A stretch of DNA of 64,000 nt. Origin: Candidatus Muproteobacteria bacterium. Its GTDB lineage: Bacteria > Pseudomonadota > Gammaproteobacteria > Acidiferrobacterales > Sulfurifustaceae. Under the pieces are notes generated by a model. The model made no database searches. It saw nothing but the letters and a program-made list of their open reading frames with translations, and was not told the origin of the DNA. This document shows, piece after piece, positions 46,899 through 55,957 of the stretch (position 1 is the first letter of the stretch; every line of letters starts with the position of its first letter). A program made the translations under genes and the position numbers. Location of the stretch: NCBI GenBank assembly GCA_027449605.1, contig DAIDLH010000062.1, forward strand, positions 25,289 through 89,288. The letters are read 5' to 3'.

Positions 46899-47966
46899 AT
46901 GCATACCGCACGAAACAATAATGTTGATTTCTCCCGTCTCGCCGCCGACATCAAAACATGGGGACGGGATCTCGGCTTTCAGCAAATCGGCATCGCCGAT
47001 GTCGACCTGGGCGCGGCCGAAACGCACCTGCTGAACTGGCTCAACCGCGGCCGGCACGGCGAAATGCATTATATGGAATCGCACGGCACCCGCCGCAGCC
47101 GTCCGCAGGCGTTGCAACCCGGCACGCTGCGCGTGATTTCGGCGCGCCTCGACTACCTGCCGGGCGAAGTCGCCGACACCGCGGCGGTGTTGCGCGATCC
47201 GTCGCGGGGTTTCATCTCCCGTTATGCGCTCGGCCGAGACTATCACAAGGTCATGCGCGGCCGTTTGCAGAAACTCGCCGAGCGCATCGAGGCGCGCGCC
47301 GGGCGGTTCCGCTATCGCGCCTTCAGCGACAGCGCGCCGGTGCTGGAAAAAGCGCTGGCGGAAAAGGCCGGGCTCGGCTGGATCGGCAAGCACACCAACC
47401 TCATCGACAAGCGAACCGGCTCGTGGTTTTTTCTCGGCGAGCTGTACACGGACCTGCCGCTGCCGGTGGACGAGCCGGCGGAGAACCATTGCGGCACCTG
47501 CCAGGCGTGCATCGATATCTGCCCGACCCGGGCCATCGTCGCGCCCTACGAACTCGACGCGCGCCGCTGCATTTCATACCTTACTATAGAGTTGCGCGGC
47601 TCCATCCCCGAGGAACTGCGCCCGCTGATCGGCAACCGCATCTACGGCTGTGACGACTGCCAACTGGTCTGCCCGTGGAACCGGTTCGCCCGACCGTCCG
47701 CCGAACCCGACTTCACGCCGCGTCACGGACTCGATGCGCCGGAACTGATCAGACTGTTTTCATGGACCGAGGAGGAATTCCTGAAATACACCGAAGGCTC
47801 AGCGATCCGGCGGGTCGGCCACGAATGCTGGCTGCGGAATATCGCCGTAGCATTGGGCAACGCGCCGACGAGCGAAACCATTGTCAGCGCGCTTAAGGCT
47901 CGTTTAGATCACGCTTCGGAATTGGTGCGCGAGCATGTCGCGTGGGCGCTGGCGCGGCATATTTAA
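46899..47966 (+). CDS. queG: Epoxyqueuosine reductase
   Basis: The 355-aa protein has DIKTWGRDLGFQQIGIADVD at the N-terminus, MHYMESHGTRRSRPQALQPG, the cobalamin-binding region ISRYALGRDYHKVMRGRLQK, and two 4Fe-4S motifs, CGTCQACIDICPT and CDDCQLVCPWNRFA. A C-terminal HEAT-like segment ends the protein. It performs the last step of queuosine synthesis in tRNA (epoxyQ to Q) with B12 and iron-sulfur clusters. Normal length. Confidence 0.97.
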   Translation: MHTARNNNVDFSRLAADIKTWGRDLGFQQIGIADVDLGAAETHLLNWLNRGRHGEMHYMESHGTRRSRPQALQPGTLRVISARLDYLPGEVADTAAVLRDPSRGFISRYALGRDYHKVMRGRLQKLAERIEARAGRFRYRAFSDSAPVLEKALAEKAGLGWIGKHTNLIDKRTGSWFFLGELYTDLPLPVDEPAENHCGTCQACIDICPTRAIVAPYELDARRCISYLTIELRGSIPEELRPLIGNRIYGCDDCQLVCPWNRFARPSAEPDFTPRHGLDAPELIRLFSWTEEEFLKYTEGSAIRRVGHECWLRNIAVALGNAPTSETIVSALKARLDHASELVREHVAWALARHI

Positions 47967-47977
47967 TAATAATGTAG

Positions 47978-48009
47978 GGCGGGTTAGGCGATTTTTGCCG
48001 TAACCCGCC
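47978..48009. terminator. Bidirectional terminator between queG and the Kelch gene
   Basis: GGCGGGTTA (47978-47986) pairs with TAACCCGCC (48001-48009), with inner GGC/GCC and a T-rich loop. It lies 12 bp after the queG stop and just before the stop of the convergent Kelch gene; no T tract follows on either strand, so efficiency is uncertain. Confidence 0.5.
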
Positions 48010-48018
48010 GAACAGCTG

Positions 48019-49986
48019 CTACGGCGTGTAACGACCGCCGGTGTTGGTAACACCAGTGTTGGTGAATCCGCCCCACACGATCATCTCGCTCCCGGTCCAT
48101 ACCGCAGTGTGGTCAAATCTGCCTGTGGGAAGATTGTTCGTCAGATCAGTAGTCTTCCAACTGTCGGTCACCGGGTCGTAACGACCGCCGTCGCTGAGCA
48201 AAGTGCTCATTCCGTCCTGTCCGCCCCACACCACCATGCTGATACCCGTGGGTCCGGTCCAGACGGCGGTGTGATTAAGTCTGGGTGTGGGAGCACCGCT
48301 CGTGGAGATCAGTCTCCAGGAATCTGTGACCGGATTGTAAGCGGCACCGGTATCAGTGACTCCGTTGTTTGTGAATCCGCCCCAAATTATCATCTCAGTT
48401 CCGGTCCACACGGCGGTGTGATACGCGCGACCGAAGAATCCTGCAGGTGGAGCGGCGATTGCTTGCCAGCTGTTGCCAACAGGATCGTATGCTGCTCCAT
48501 TGCTGAGATAGCTAAGTCCGTCCCAACCGCCCCAGACGATCATTTTGGTTCCGGTCCACACGGCGGTATGACCCAAGCGGGGCGTGGGCGCGTTAATCGC
48601 CGTCATCGGCAGCCAATTATCCGGCGTTGATGGGTCGTACTGACCGCCGGAATTAGTCAGCCCCGTACTGACGGTGTCTCCGCCCCAGACGATCATTTTG
48701 GTTCCGGTCCACACGGCGGTGTGCTCGATACGCGCGACCGGTGCACCGCTGGTAGTCGTAGGGCTCCATGTATCAAGGGCCGGATCATAGAGACCTCCGG
48801 TATTGGTGACGCCGCTGTTACCCTGCCCGCCCCAGACGATCATTTTGCTTCCCGTCCACACGGCAGTGTGATCCGAGCGAGGCGTAGGTGCGTTGGTGAT
48901 CGTCGTCAGTAGCCAACTATCCGGCGTTGATGGATCGTACAGACCTCCGGTATTGGTGACGCCGCTGTTACCCTGCCCGCCCCAGACGATCATTTTGCTT
49001 CCCGTCCACACCGCCGTAGGTTTCGCTCGACCGGTTGGGGCCCCGGTCGTTGACGTGGCAGACCAAGCATCCGTTTCCGTGGTGAAACTCCAGCTGTGAT
49101 CCGCTGCCAAGGCGTTGCCGGCGAGGTCTTTGGCGGCGGTGGTGATAGTCGCGGTGTAGGCGAGGCTGGGCAAAAGGGGGTTGGTCGGTGTGAACGTTAC
49201 GGTATCGCCACCGTAATCTACCGTCGCGAGTACCGGCGCGTGATTCACGTTGTCCTCCAACGTGAAGGTCGAGGGATTGACCGTGGCGGGGTCCATCCTC
49301 TCGCTGAACGTGATGCGGATCGAGCCGTCGACAAAAACGCCCGTGGCGGCATTCGCGGGATACGTCGTACTGACCGTGGGCGGCGTGGTATCCGGAGCGC
49401 TGCTTCCGCCACCGCTCCCGATAATGGTCAACATTCCGAACAACGTTATTCCACCGAGCGCAAGATTACGCCATACGCGGTGCGACAATTTGGATAATGA
49501 ACGCGTGTCCGCGCGGTTTCGCGTCAGCCCAACGGTAAAGTAAGCGGCGATCGTTCCCAGCGCGATGGATAGCAGATCCAAGATGTCAAAGGTCCCGTTG
49601 AGAAAATAAGCGGCGGTGTTATCGAGAATCGGGATGCCCATGAACCATGCCGGCACCGCCACCGCGATGATCGGGGATAGTGCCGGATGCTGGGCGACTT
49701 CGAACAGGAAGGCGATGGCAAACCACGTCGCGCAAATCCGGATCAACCGTGTTTTCGAGAAACCGGCGACCGCCGCCGTGAGCAGTATGAACGCATATAC
49801 GTGGACAAATGAGGGGAGATAATTTCCCAGGACACCGAACAGTGAATGGTGTCCGTGCACGAGAGAGAAACCGTGGAAAAGAAAATAAACGTGTTCAGGC
49901 TGGCGTCCGAGGAGATAGTCCAGCAGCCCGACAGACAGCGCGGCAGCGGCAATTACGGCATAAAGAACGGATGGTTTCTTGAACAT
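48019..49986 (-). CDS. VanZ-like membrane domain fused to Big_5 Ig-like domain and seven-bladed Kelch propeller
   Basis: The 655-aa protein starts MFKKPSVLYAVIAAAALSVG. Residues 1-~155 hold four to five helices with VanZ-like features (FVHVYAFILLTAAVAGF, WFAIAFLFEVAQHPAL, LNGTFDILDLLSIALGTIAA). One more TM follows (about 170-187), then IIGSGGGSS and an SbsA/Big_5 domain (about 198-300: TTYPANAATGVFVDGSIRIT, PSLAYTATITTAAKDLAGNA). Residues ~305-655 are seven Kelch blades, each with HTAVWTG and MIVWGG. The propeller probably faces the periplasm or outside. The blades are nearly identical, even in DNA (48791-48861 equals 48941-49011). Function unknown. Confidence 0.8.
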   Translation of the reverse strand: MFKKPSVLYAVIAAAALSVGLLDYLLGRQPEHVYFLFHGFSLVHGHHSLFGVLGNYLPSFVHVYAFILLTAAVAGFSKTRLIRICATWFAIAFLFEVAQHPALSPIIAVAVPAWFMGIPILDNTAAYFLNGTFDILDLLSIALGTIAAYFTVGLTRNRADTRSLSKLSHRVWRNLALGGITLFGMLTIIGSGGGSSAPDTTPPTVSTTYPANAATGVFVDGSIRITFSERMDPATVNPSTFTLEDNVNHAPVLATVDYGGDTVTFTPTNPLLPSLAYTATITTAAKDLAGNALAADHSWSFTTETDAWSATSTTGAPTGRAKPTAVWTGSKMIVWGGQGNSGVTNTGGLYDPSTPDSWLLTTITNAPTPRSDHTAVWTGSKMIVWGGQGNSGVTNTGGLYDPALDTWSPTTTSGAPVARIEHTAVWTGTKMIVWGGDTVSTGLTNSGGQYDPSTPDNWLPMTAINAPTPRLGHTAVWTGTKMIVWGGWDGLSYLSNGAAYDPVGNSWQAIAAPPAGFFGRAYHTAVWTGTEMIIWGGFTNNGVTDTGAAYNPVTDSWRLISTSGAPTPRLNHTAVWTGPTGISMVVWGGQDGMSTLLSDGGRYDPVTDSWKTTDLTNNLPTGRFDHTAVWTGSEMIVWGGFTNTGVTNTGGRYTP

Positions 49987-50013
49987 AAGAACCCTCCTTG
50001 TTTTTTTATGATA

Positions 50014-50577
50014 TCACTTAATAAAGAAATGCTCCCGATAGTATTTAAGCTCTTCAATGGACTCGCGGATGTCATCCAGCGCCTTGTGCGTGTTCTTCTT
50101 CACCACGCCGTTGCAAAGGCCCGGCTTCCAGCGTTTCACGAGTTCCTTGATCGAACTCACGTCGAGATTGCGGTAATGGAACCATGCTTCCAGTTGCGGC
50201 ATGGTGCGCGCGAGGAAACGGCGGTCCTGGCAGATGCTGTTGCCGCACATCGGCGACTTGTTCCTGGGAACGTGTTGCTGGAGAAATTCGAGCGTCAGTC
50301 GCTCGGCGTCGGCCTCGGAGAGCGTGGACTGCCTGATCCGTTCGATCAGACCGGTCGATCCGTGGGTGCGCTGGTTCCATTCGTCCATGCCGGCGAGCAC
50401 GGCATCGGTCTGGTGCACCGCGAGCACCGGCCCTTCCGCGACGATATTGAGCTCGCTGTCGGTGACGATGGTGGCGACCTCGATGATGCGGTCGGTGTCC
50501 GAATTTAACCCTGTCATTTCCAGGTCTATCCATATCAGGGCGTTTCCGTCCTTCGCCCCGTTGGGTGTTTGTGCCAT
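50014..50577 (-). CDS. orn: Oligoribonuclease
   Basis: ATG 50577 has GGAGAG five nt upstream and gives a 187-aa protein; an upstream start adds only Arg-rich residues. DEDDh exonuclease motifs: [39 protein letters not shown] and [20 protein letters not shown] (His and last Asp). It degrades 2-5-nt RNAs, including pGpG from c-di-GMP breakdown, which is relevant to the two GGDEF-EAL proteins encoded nearby. Confidence 0.98.
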   Translation of the reverse strand: MAQTPNGAKDGNALIWIDLEMTGLNSDTDRIIEVATIVTDSELNIVAEGPVLAVHQTDAVLAGMDEWNQRTHGSTGLIERIRQSTLSEADAERLTLEFLQQHVPRNKSPMCGNSICQDRRFLARTMPQLEAWFHYRNLDVSSIKELVKRWKPGLCNGVVKKNTHKALDDIRESIEELKYYREHFFIK

Positions 50578-50698
50578 GCGTGCTCTCCGGATTTGAATGC
50601 GGGCCGCCAAGCGCGTCTTTCCCCCGGCCCTCGCGGGCGCGGGGAATTATTCGGGCCGCCTACTGTCTCTCTTGTGGGAATGATAACATCCCTAATCC

Positions 50699-51940
50699 AT
50701 GAATACCTTCACGATCATTTTTATTTCGCTTCTCGGCTTGTCGCTGCTCACGGAACTGTGGCTGGCGAACCGGCATATCCGCCACGTCACCGCCAACCGC
50801 GACAAGGTGCCCGACGTCTTCCGCAGCAAAATCATACTCGCGGAACACCAGAAGGCCGCCGATTACACCATCGCGCATACCCGCTTCGGGCGCATCGAGG
50901 ACGTTTACGGCGCCTTGTTGCTCGCCCTGTGGACCGTCGGCGGCGGACTCGAGTGGCTCGACCGCCTGTACCGCGAACCGGGCTGGAGCGAACTGACCAC
51001 CGGCACGCTCTTCATCCTGAGCGCGTTCATTCTCATGGGCCTGTTCGGTCTGCCGCTGTCGGCATACCAGACGTTCGTGATCGAGAACCGCTTCGGCTTC
51101 AACAAGACGAGCCCGCAACTGTACGTGACCGACCTGGTCAAGAAGACCCTGCTGCTCGGCGTTCTCGGCGCGCCGCTGGCGGTGGCCGCGCTGTGGCTGA
51201 TGCAGGAAACCGGCGCGCTGTGGTGGGTGTACGTGTGGCTGCTGTGGAGCGGTTTCACGCTACTGCTGGTCTGGGCCTATCCGACGCTGATCGCGCCGAT
51301 CTTCAACAAGTTCACCCCGCTCAAGGAAGGCGGCGTGCGCAGCCGCATCCAGTCGCTGCTCGAACGCACCGGGTTCCGCTCGCGCGGCATCTTCATCATG
51401 GACGGATCGCGCCGCAGCGCCCACGGCAACGCCTACTTCACCGGCTTCGGCAAGACCAAGCGCATCGTGTTCTTCGACACGCTGCTCGACCATCTCGGTG
51501 AAAAGGAGATCGAAGCGGTGCTGGCGCACGAGCTCGGCCACTTCAAGCGCCGCCACGTCATGAAGCGCATGCTCCTGACGTTCACGTTCAGCCTGGTCGG
51601 GCTCGCGATCCTCGGCTGGCTGGTCGCGCAGCCGTGGTTCTACAACGGTCTCGGCATGTCGCAGCCCTCGACCCACGCGGCGCTGATGCTGTTCATGCTC
51701 ATCGGACCGGTGTTCACCTTCTTCCTGCAGCCGCTGCTCTCCTGGGGCTCGCGCCGCTACGAGTACGAGGCCGACAGTTTCGCCGCCGAGCAGACCGACG
51801 CCGGCGAACTGGTCAACGCGCTCGTCAAACTCTACCGGGAAAACGCCAGCACATTGACGCCCGATCCGCTGCACTCGGCTTTCTACGATTCGCATCCGCC
51901 CGCCGCGCTGCGCATCGCGCATCTCACGGGCAAGACCTGA
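50699..51940 (+). CDS. M48-family Ste24-like membrane metalloprotease
   Basis: The 413-aa polytopic protein shows the Ste24/CAAX-protease-1 pattern: an N-terminal helix, FGLPLSAYQTFVIENRFGFN, GNAYFTGFGKTKRIVFFDTL, zinc motif VLAHELGHFKRRH (near residue 280) and third ligand in RRYEYEADSFAAEQ. Bacterial members act in inner-membrane protein quality control; the true substrate is unknown. Longer than HtpX and closer to eukaryotic Ste24. It is followed by the small cytochrome c gene with a 21-bp gap, probably co-transcribed. Confidence 0.93.
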   Translation: MNTFTIIFISLLGLSLLTELWLANRHIRHVTANRDKVPDVFRSKIILAEHQKAADYTIAHTRFGRIEDVYGALLLALWTVGGGLEWLDRLYREPGWSELTTGTLFILSAFILMGLFGLPLSAYQTFVIENRFGFNKTSPQLYVTDLVKKTLLLGVLGAPLAVAALWLMQETGALWWVYVWLLWSGFTLLLVWAYPTLIAPIFNKFTPLKEGGVRSRIQSLLERTGFRSRGIFIMDGSRRSAHGNAYFTGFGKTKRIVFFDTLLDHLGEKEIEAVLAHELGHFKRRHVMKRMLLTFTFSLVGLAILGWLVAQPWFYNGLGMSQPSTHAALMLFMLIGPVFTFFLQPLLSWGSRRYEYEADSFAAEQTDAGELVNALVKLYRENASTLTPDPLHSAFYDSHPPAALRIAHLTGKT

Positions 51941-51961
51941 CGCCGTCAGCAAGGAGGAAAC

Positions 51962-52249
51962 ATGCTCAAGCCCATCGTGTTGCTTCCGGTTTTATTCACC
52001 CTTCCCCTTTCCGCCATGGCCGCGGCGCTGCCCGGCGACGCCGCCAACGGCAAGAAACTGTACGACGCGAATTGCACTTCCTGTCACAACGACAGCGTCT
52101 ACAAACGCCAGGACCGGCAGATCAAAAACCTCGAAGGCTTGAAGGAGCAGATCGGCTCCTGCGGGCACATGACCAACATCACACTGGCCAAGCCCCAGGT
52201 CAACGATCTGGTCAAATACCTGAACAAAACCTATTACAAGTTCAAATAA
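51962..52249 (+). CDS. Small periplasmic class I cytochrome c
   Basis: The 95-aa precursor has GGAGGAAAC before ATG 51962 and a signal peptide ending LSAMA-AAL. The heme site is CTSCH in KKLYDANCTSCHNDSVYKR; after cleavage the domain is about 75 residues. The axial Met candidate is in CGHMTNITLAKPQ, and the C-terminal helix is VNDLVKYLNKTYYKFK. It is one of many monoheme electron carriers; its partner cannot be named. An additional Cys (SCGHM) is unusual in so short a protein. Confidence 0.93.
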   Translation: MLKPIVLLPVLFTLPLSAMAAALPGDAANGKKLYDANCTSCHNDSVYKRQDRQIKNLEGLKEQIGSCGHMTNITLAKPQVNDLVKYLNKTYYKFK

Positions 52250-52260
52250 ACGGGCGCGCC

Positions 52261-52599
52261 ATGACCGATCTCACGCGAAAATCCTGCCAGCCCTGCGCGC
52301 CCGGCACCCCGCCGCTGTCAAGCGAGCAGGCCACGGGTCTGCTCGCGCAGACGCCGGGCTGGTCGCTGAATGACGCCGCCACGGAACTGAGCCGCACTTT
52401 CAAATTCAAGAATTACCACGAGACCATGGCGTTCGTGAACGCGCAGGCCTGGGTCGCGCACCGCGAGGACCACCACCCGGACCTCGAGGTCGGCTACAAC
52501 CGTTGCCGCGTGCGCTTCAGCACCCACAGCATCAAGGGGCTGTCCGAAAACGATTTCATCTGCGCCGCGAAGCTCAACGACCTGACAGCGGTTTATTGA
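52261..52599 (+). CDS. 4a-hydroxytetrahydrobiopterin (pterin-4a-carbinolamine) dehydratase
   Basis: The 112-aa protein has LLAQTPGWSLNDAATELSRT, FKNYHETMAFVNAQAWVAHR, the catalytic triad region EDHHPDLEVGYNRCRVRF (HH...H) and STHSIKGLSENDFICAAKLN. This is PCD/DCoH. In bacteria it recycles pterin cofactor for phenylalanine hydroxylase or acts in folate or moco-related pterin chemistry; no phhA is seen here. It follows the cytochrome gene after 11 bp. Confidence 0.95.
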   Translation: MTDLTRKSCQPCAPGTPPLSSEQATGLLAQTPGWSLNDAATELSRTFKFKNYHETMAFVNAQAWVAHREDHHPDLEVGYNRCRVRFSTHSIKGLSENDFICAAKLNDLTAVY

Positions 52600-52863
52600 G
52601 CTTTGCGTGAATGCTTGACACTCCGTTGCAGCCCGGATTCCGCTGCGCTCCATCCGGGCTACGAGGCGTCAAGTATTTATGTAATTCTCGATAGGCGCTC
52701 TCCGATCCTGCCACACCGCCGTTATTTCCCGATTTTTTCCCGTGCTTAGTCGGGGTCCCGCGGCCCCGTCCAGTCGCTTTTTTCTGTACTAGACTTTGTT
52801 CAAGTGCGCCCGCGAATCGGCGCGACCAATTGGCCATAAAAATAACCGCACAAGGGAGTCCGC
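52600..52863. other. 264-bp gap with a common hairpin repeat
   Basis: AGCCCGGAT / ATCCGGGCT (52630-52660, with GCTGCGCTCC loop) is a frequent dispersed hairpin and may terminate the phhB transcript. Beyond it I see no gene; the promoter of the following DUF2892 gene must lie in 52680-52860, but no clear -35/-10 pair stands out. Confidence 0.5.
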
Positions 52864-53094
52864 ATGGAACTCAAGAAATATCGCAATATCGGCGGCCTCG
52901 ATCGCGTACTCCGTTCCGTCGTCACCGTTATCATGATTTATTATGGGTTCGTCGACACCGCCCTGATCGGACAGACCCTCATTTCCACCCTGGTCGGGAT
53001 ATTCGGCGTCATCAACGGCATCGTCACCCTCGTCGGCGTCTGTCCCGCCTACACCCTTGCCGGCATCAGCACCGATCCCAAAAACCCGGCGTAA
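52864..53094 (+). CDS. DUF2892 (YgaP-like) two-helix membrane protein
   Basis: The 76-aa protein has KYRNIGGLDRVLRSVVTVIM with a first TM, then LIGQTLISTLVGIFGVINGI and VGVCPAYTLAGIST, the GxCPxY-like end typical of DUF2892. Relatives are fused to or paired with rhodaneses and are common in sulfur oxidisers. Here it stands alone, 12 bp before a GGDEF-EAL gene, so the two may be co-transcribed. Role unknown. Confidence 0.88.
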   Translation: MELKKYRNIGGLDRVLRSVVTVIMIYYGFVDTALIGQTLISTLVGIFGVINGIVTLVGVCPAYTLAGISTDPKNPA

Positions 53095-53106
53095 CACGCG
53101 CGCGCC

Positions 53107-55005
53107 ATGAAGCTACGTACGTGGCTATTGCTGTCGTTCGTTCTTTTCACGCTGCTTATCGTCGTTCTTTTCGGGACAATTACCTACCGCATTGCCATCG
53201 ATAATCAGGTCGAGCGCGAGATCAATCGGCTCCACCATTCCCTGAAAGAGCAGGCCGCCGCGATAACCGCGCGGAAGCGAAACATCCGCTTGCGCGAATG
53301 GCTGCAAACGGCCGAATCGGGACGGGACATTTATCTGGTGCTCGACCGAAACGCAGCCGGCGAGCTTCGGCCGGTCATGTCCTCGACCGCCACGACGCCC
53401 CTCGACAACGGCGTCTACGCTCTGTTGCAGGAACAAATAGACGCCGGCAAAATCGGCGGTCAGATCAGCCTCCGCGATCAACCGTACTTGTGGGTTACCG
53501 CCAGGATCGCCGCCGGTTCCTCTCTGCTGCTCACGCTGCACCAGCTGGATCATCATGTCACATCGCCGCTCCGAACGCTTGGGATAAGGATCGTCGCCGC
53601 CGGCGCCGTCGCCGTCTGGGTCGCCGTTTGGGGAGGTCTGGTCGTTTCCGGTCTTTTCGAGAAACGGCAGAAAAAACACGATGCCATCCTGATCCACCAG
53701 GCGCTGCATGACGAATTAACCGGCCTTCCCAAGCGCAAGCTGCTCCACGATCGCCTGCTGCAGGCGGTTCTCCGTGCGCAACGCGAACGTCACAATGCGG
53801 CGTTGCTCATCATGGACCTCGACCGTTTCAAGGAGATCAACGACACGCTGGGACATCACAGCGGTGACGAGTTGCTGCAGCACGTCGGCAACCGCCTGCG
53901 GCAAGCACTGCGCAAGTCCGACACCGTGGCGCGCCTGGGCGGAGATGAGTTCGCCATCCTGGCTCCGGACTGCGATATCGAACAGGCGATCCTGATCGCG
54001 AAGAAAACGATGCAGATCATGGAGCCTCCCTATTCCATTCATGGGATAGAAGTGGCGGTTCAGCCGAGTATCGGCATTGCCGTGTATCCGGAGCACGGCG
54101 AAGATGCCGATGCGATCACGCGGCATGCCGACGTCGCCATGTATCAGGCCAAGCATGGCGGCGGATACGCGGTGTATGCCCCGGAAGCGGACCCGCACAG
54201 CCTGCAACGCCTCGCCCTCATGGGCGAACTGCGCGTGGCGCTCGCCAGAGACCAAACGACGCTGCACTACCAGCCGCAGGTGGACTCTTTTTCCGGCCGT
54301 GTCACCGGCGTGGAAGCCCTGGCGCGCTGGAACCACCCGGAGAGAGGTTTCATCCGCCCGGACGAATTCATCGCCATCGCGGAAAGCAGCGGACAGATCA
54401 AAACCCTGACCGACGTCGTCCTGCGTCAGGCATTCCGGCAATATCAGGCCTGGCATCAGGCAGGCGTGACGTTAAACATCTCGCTCAATCTGTCCGCCAG
54501 AAATCTTCATGACTCGGGACTTCCCGCGCGCATCGCGCGATTGCTTGCCGCCTGGAACGTTCCACCGGCGAGCATCCGGCTCGAAATCACCGAGAGCGCC
54601 ATGCTTGTCGACCCGGCCAAGGCCAAACGCATCCTGTCCGAGTTCGACGCCATGGGGCTGGGACTGGCCATTGACGATTTCGGCACGGGCTATTCCTCGC
54701 TCTCCTATCTCAAGCAACTGCCCGTCAACATCATCAAGATCGACAAGTCGTTCGTGATGAACATGATTCGCGACGAGGATGACGCCTCCATCGTGCGCGC
54801 GACCATCGATCTGGCGCACAATCTCGGTCTCAAGGTGGTGGCCGAAGGCGTGGAAAACGAGGAGACAGGGTCCGCCCTTCGGGCGCTGGGGTGCGATTAC
54901 CTGCAGGGGTATCACATCAGCAAGCCGCTGCCAGCCGATGAGATCGTCCGTTGGTTGTCCCGGCGCCAGGCCCCGCGCGGCGGTCTGGCCGGCGCAGCGA
55001 CGTAA
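53107..55005 (+). CDS. Membrane GGDEF-EAL protein
   Basis: The 632-aa protein has TM1 (about 7-27), a periplasmic domain of ~140 residues, TM2 (about 157-180), a GGDEF domain (about 200-360; DELTGLPKR start, active-site RLGGDEFAIL, intact) and an EAL domain (about 380-620; VEALARWNHPERGF, then DDFGTGYSSLSYLKQ and AEGVENEE). Both motifs look catalytic, so it could make or break c-di-GMP according to a periplasmic cue. Located downstream of a DUF2892 gene. Confidence 0.95.
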   Translation: MKLRTWLLLSFVLFTLLIVVLFGTITYRIAIDNQVEREINRLHHSLKEQAAAITARKRNIRLREWLQTAESGRDIYLVLDRNAAGELRPVMSSTATTPLDNGVYALLQEQIDAGKIGGQISLRDQPYLWVTARIAAGSSLLLTLHQLDHHVTSPLRTLGIRIVAAGAVAVWVAVWGGLVVSGLFEKRQKKHDAILIHQALHDELTGLPKRKLLHDRLLQAVLRAQRERHNAALLIMDLDRFKEINDTLGHHSGDELLQHVGNRLRQALRKSDTVARLGGDEFAILAPDCDIEQAILIAKKTMQIMEPPYSIHGIEVAVQPSIGIAVYPEHGEDADAITRHADVAMYQAKHGGGYAVYAPEADPHSLQRLALMGELRVALARDQTTLHYQPQVDSFSGRVTGVEALARWNHPERGFIRPDEFIAIAESSGQIKTLTDVVLRQAFRQYQAWHQAGVTLNISLNLSARNLHDSGLPARIARLLAAWNVPPASIRLEITESAMLVDPAKAKRILSEFDAMGLGLAIDDFGTGYSSLSYLKQLPVNIIKIDKSFVMNMIRDEDDASIVRATIDLAHNLGLKVVAEGVENEETGSALRALGCDYLQGYHISKPLPADEIVRWLSRRQAPRGGLAGAAT

Positions 55006-55066
55006 GCGGGATATAGCCGCCGCGATCCATGCTCTGCGGGGCGCATGGCGGCCCGGCCGCGGGCAC

Positions 55067-55957
55067 TCAGCCGCAGCGGTCGAAACAGGAAGGCAGTCCG
55101 GCGGCCAGATCCGGATACATCAGCTTCACACCCAATTCCTCGCGCATGCGCCGGTTGTCGATGCGCCTGGATTCCGCCAGATAGGAAAGCATGCCTTCCC
55201 CCAGCTGTCGGCGCGCCTGCTCCAGCGCAATCGCCGGCGGGCGCGGGATGCCGAGGGCGTCGGCCACGCGATAGAAAAAATCCGTCATGGTGGAAGGATG
55301 TCCGTCGCTGACGTTGTACAAAACCCCGGGGGCGTCATGATGTCCGGCGACGAAACAGACTTGCGCCAGGTCATCGGCGTGAATGCGATTGCTGTAAGGC
55401 GACTCCTCTTCGCGCAACACCGGTTCGCCGGAACGCAGCCGCTCCTCGGGCAAATAACCCGGGCCGTAAATGCCGGGCACGCGCAGGATCACGATCGGCA
55501 CGCCGCTTGTCTCGCTCCACTGGCGCAGCGCGGTTTCCGCGGCCAGCCGGCGCCGGGCGCGGTCCGCCTGCGGATTCGCCGGACGGTCTTCGGTCACCCA
55601 CTCTCCGCGGCAATCGCCATACACGCCGGTGGTGCTGATCAGCGCCACGCGCCGCGGAAGATTCGGCGCGGTCATCGTCGCCACGAACGCCTCCATGCGC
55701 GGATCGGTCGCGCCCTTGCCCGGCGGCGGGGCAAAGTAATAAACCAGCGAGTCCCTGACGGAAATTCGTTTCAGCGAGGACGGATCGTCCAGATCGGCGA
55801 CGATCGACCGGATGCCCGCCACGCGCAGCCGCCGTTCGGATTGTTCCGAACGGATCACGCCGGCGACGGACCGGCCCTCGGAGCGCTCGCGCCGGGCGAC
55901 GCGCTCGCCGATGTCGCCGCAACCGATCACCAGCACGTCAGTTGCGGCGCAGGTCAT
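55067..55957 (-). CDS. NAD(P)-dependent epimerase/dehydratase family protein, YeeZ-like
   Basis: The 296-aa Rossmann protein has VLVIGCGDIGERVARRERSE (GxGxxG near residue 12), LISTTGVYGDCRGEWVTEDR with Ser/Tyr of an extended SDR, and ILRVPGIYGPGYLPEERL. YYFAPPPGKGATDPR and the C-terminal SRRIDNRRMREELGVKLMYP match YeeZ-type proteins. Substrate unknown. Its start overlaps the end of the antiporter gene by 20 bp. Confidence 0.9.
   Translation of the reverse strand: MTCAATDVLVIGCGDIGERVARRERSEGRSVAGVIRSEQSERRLRVAGIRSIVADLDDPSSLKRISVRDSLVYYFAPPPGKGATDPRMEAFVATMTAPNLPRRVALISTTGVYGDCRGEWVTEDRPANPQADRARRRLAAETALRQWSETSGVPIVILRVPGIYGPGYLPEERLRSGEPVLREEESPYSNRIHADDLAQVCFVAGHHDAPGVLYNVSDGHPSTMTDFFYRVADALGIPRPPAIALEQARRQLGEGMLSYLAESRRIDNRRMREELGVKLMYPDLAAGLPSCFDRCG

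Noticed and set aside
48019..49080. Regularly spaced repeats that could be taken for a CRISPR array
   Set aside because: Spacing of about 150 bp, continuous open frame and Kelch motifs in every unit show coding repeats.
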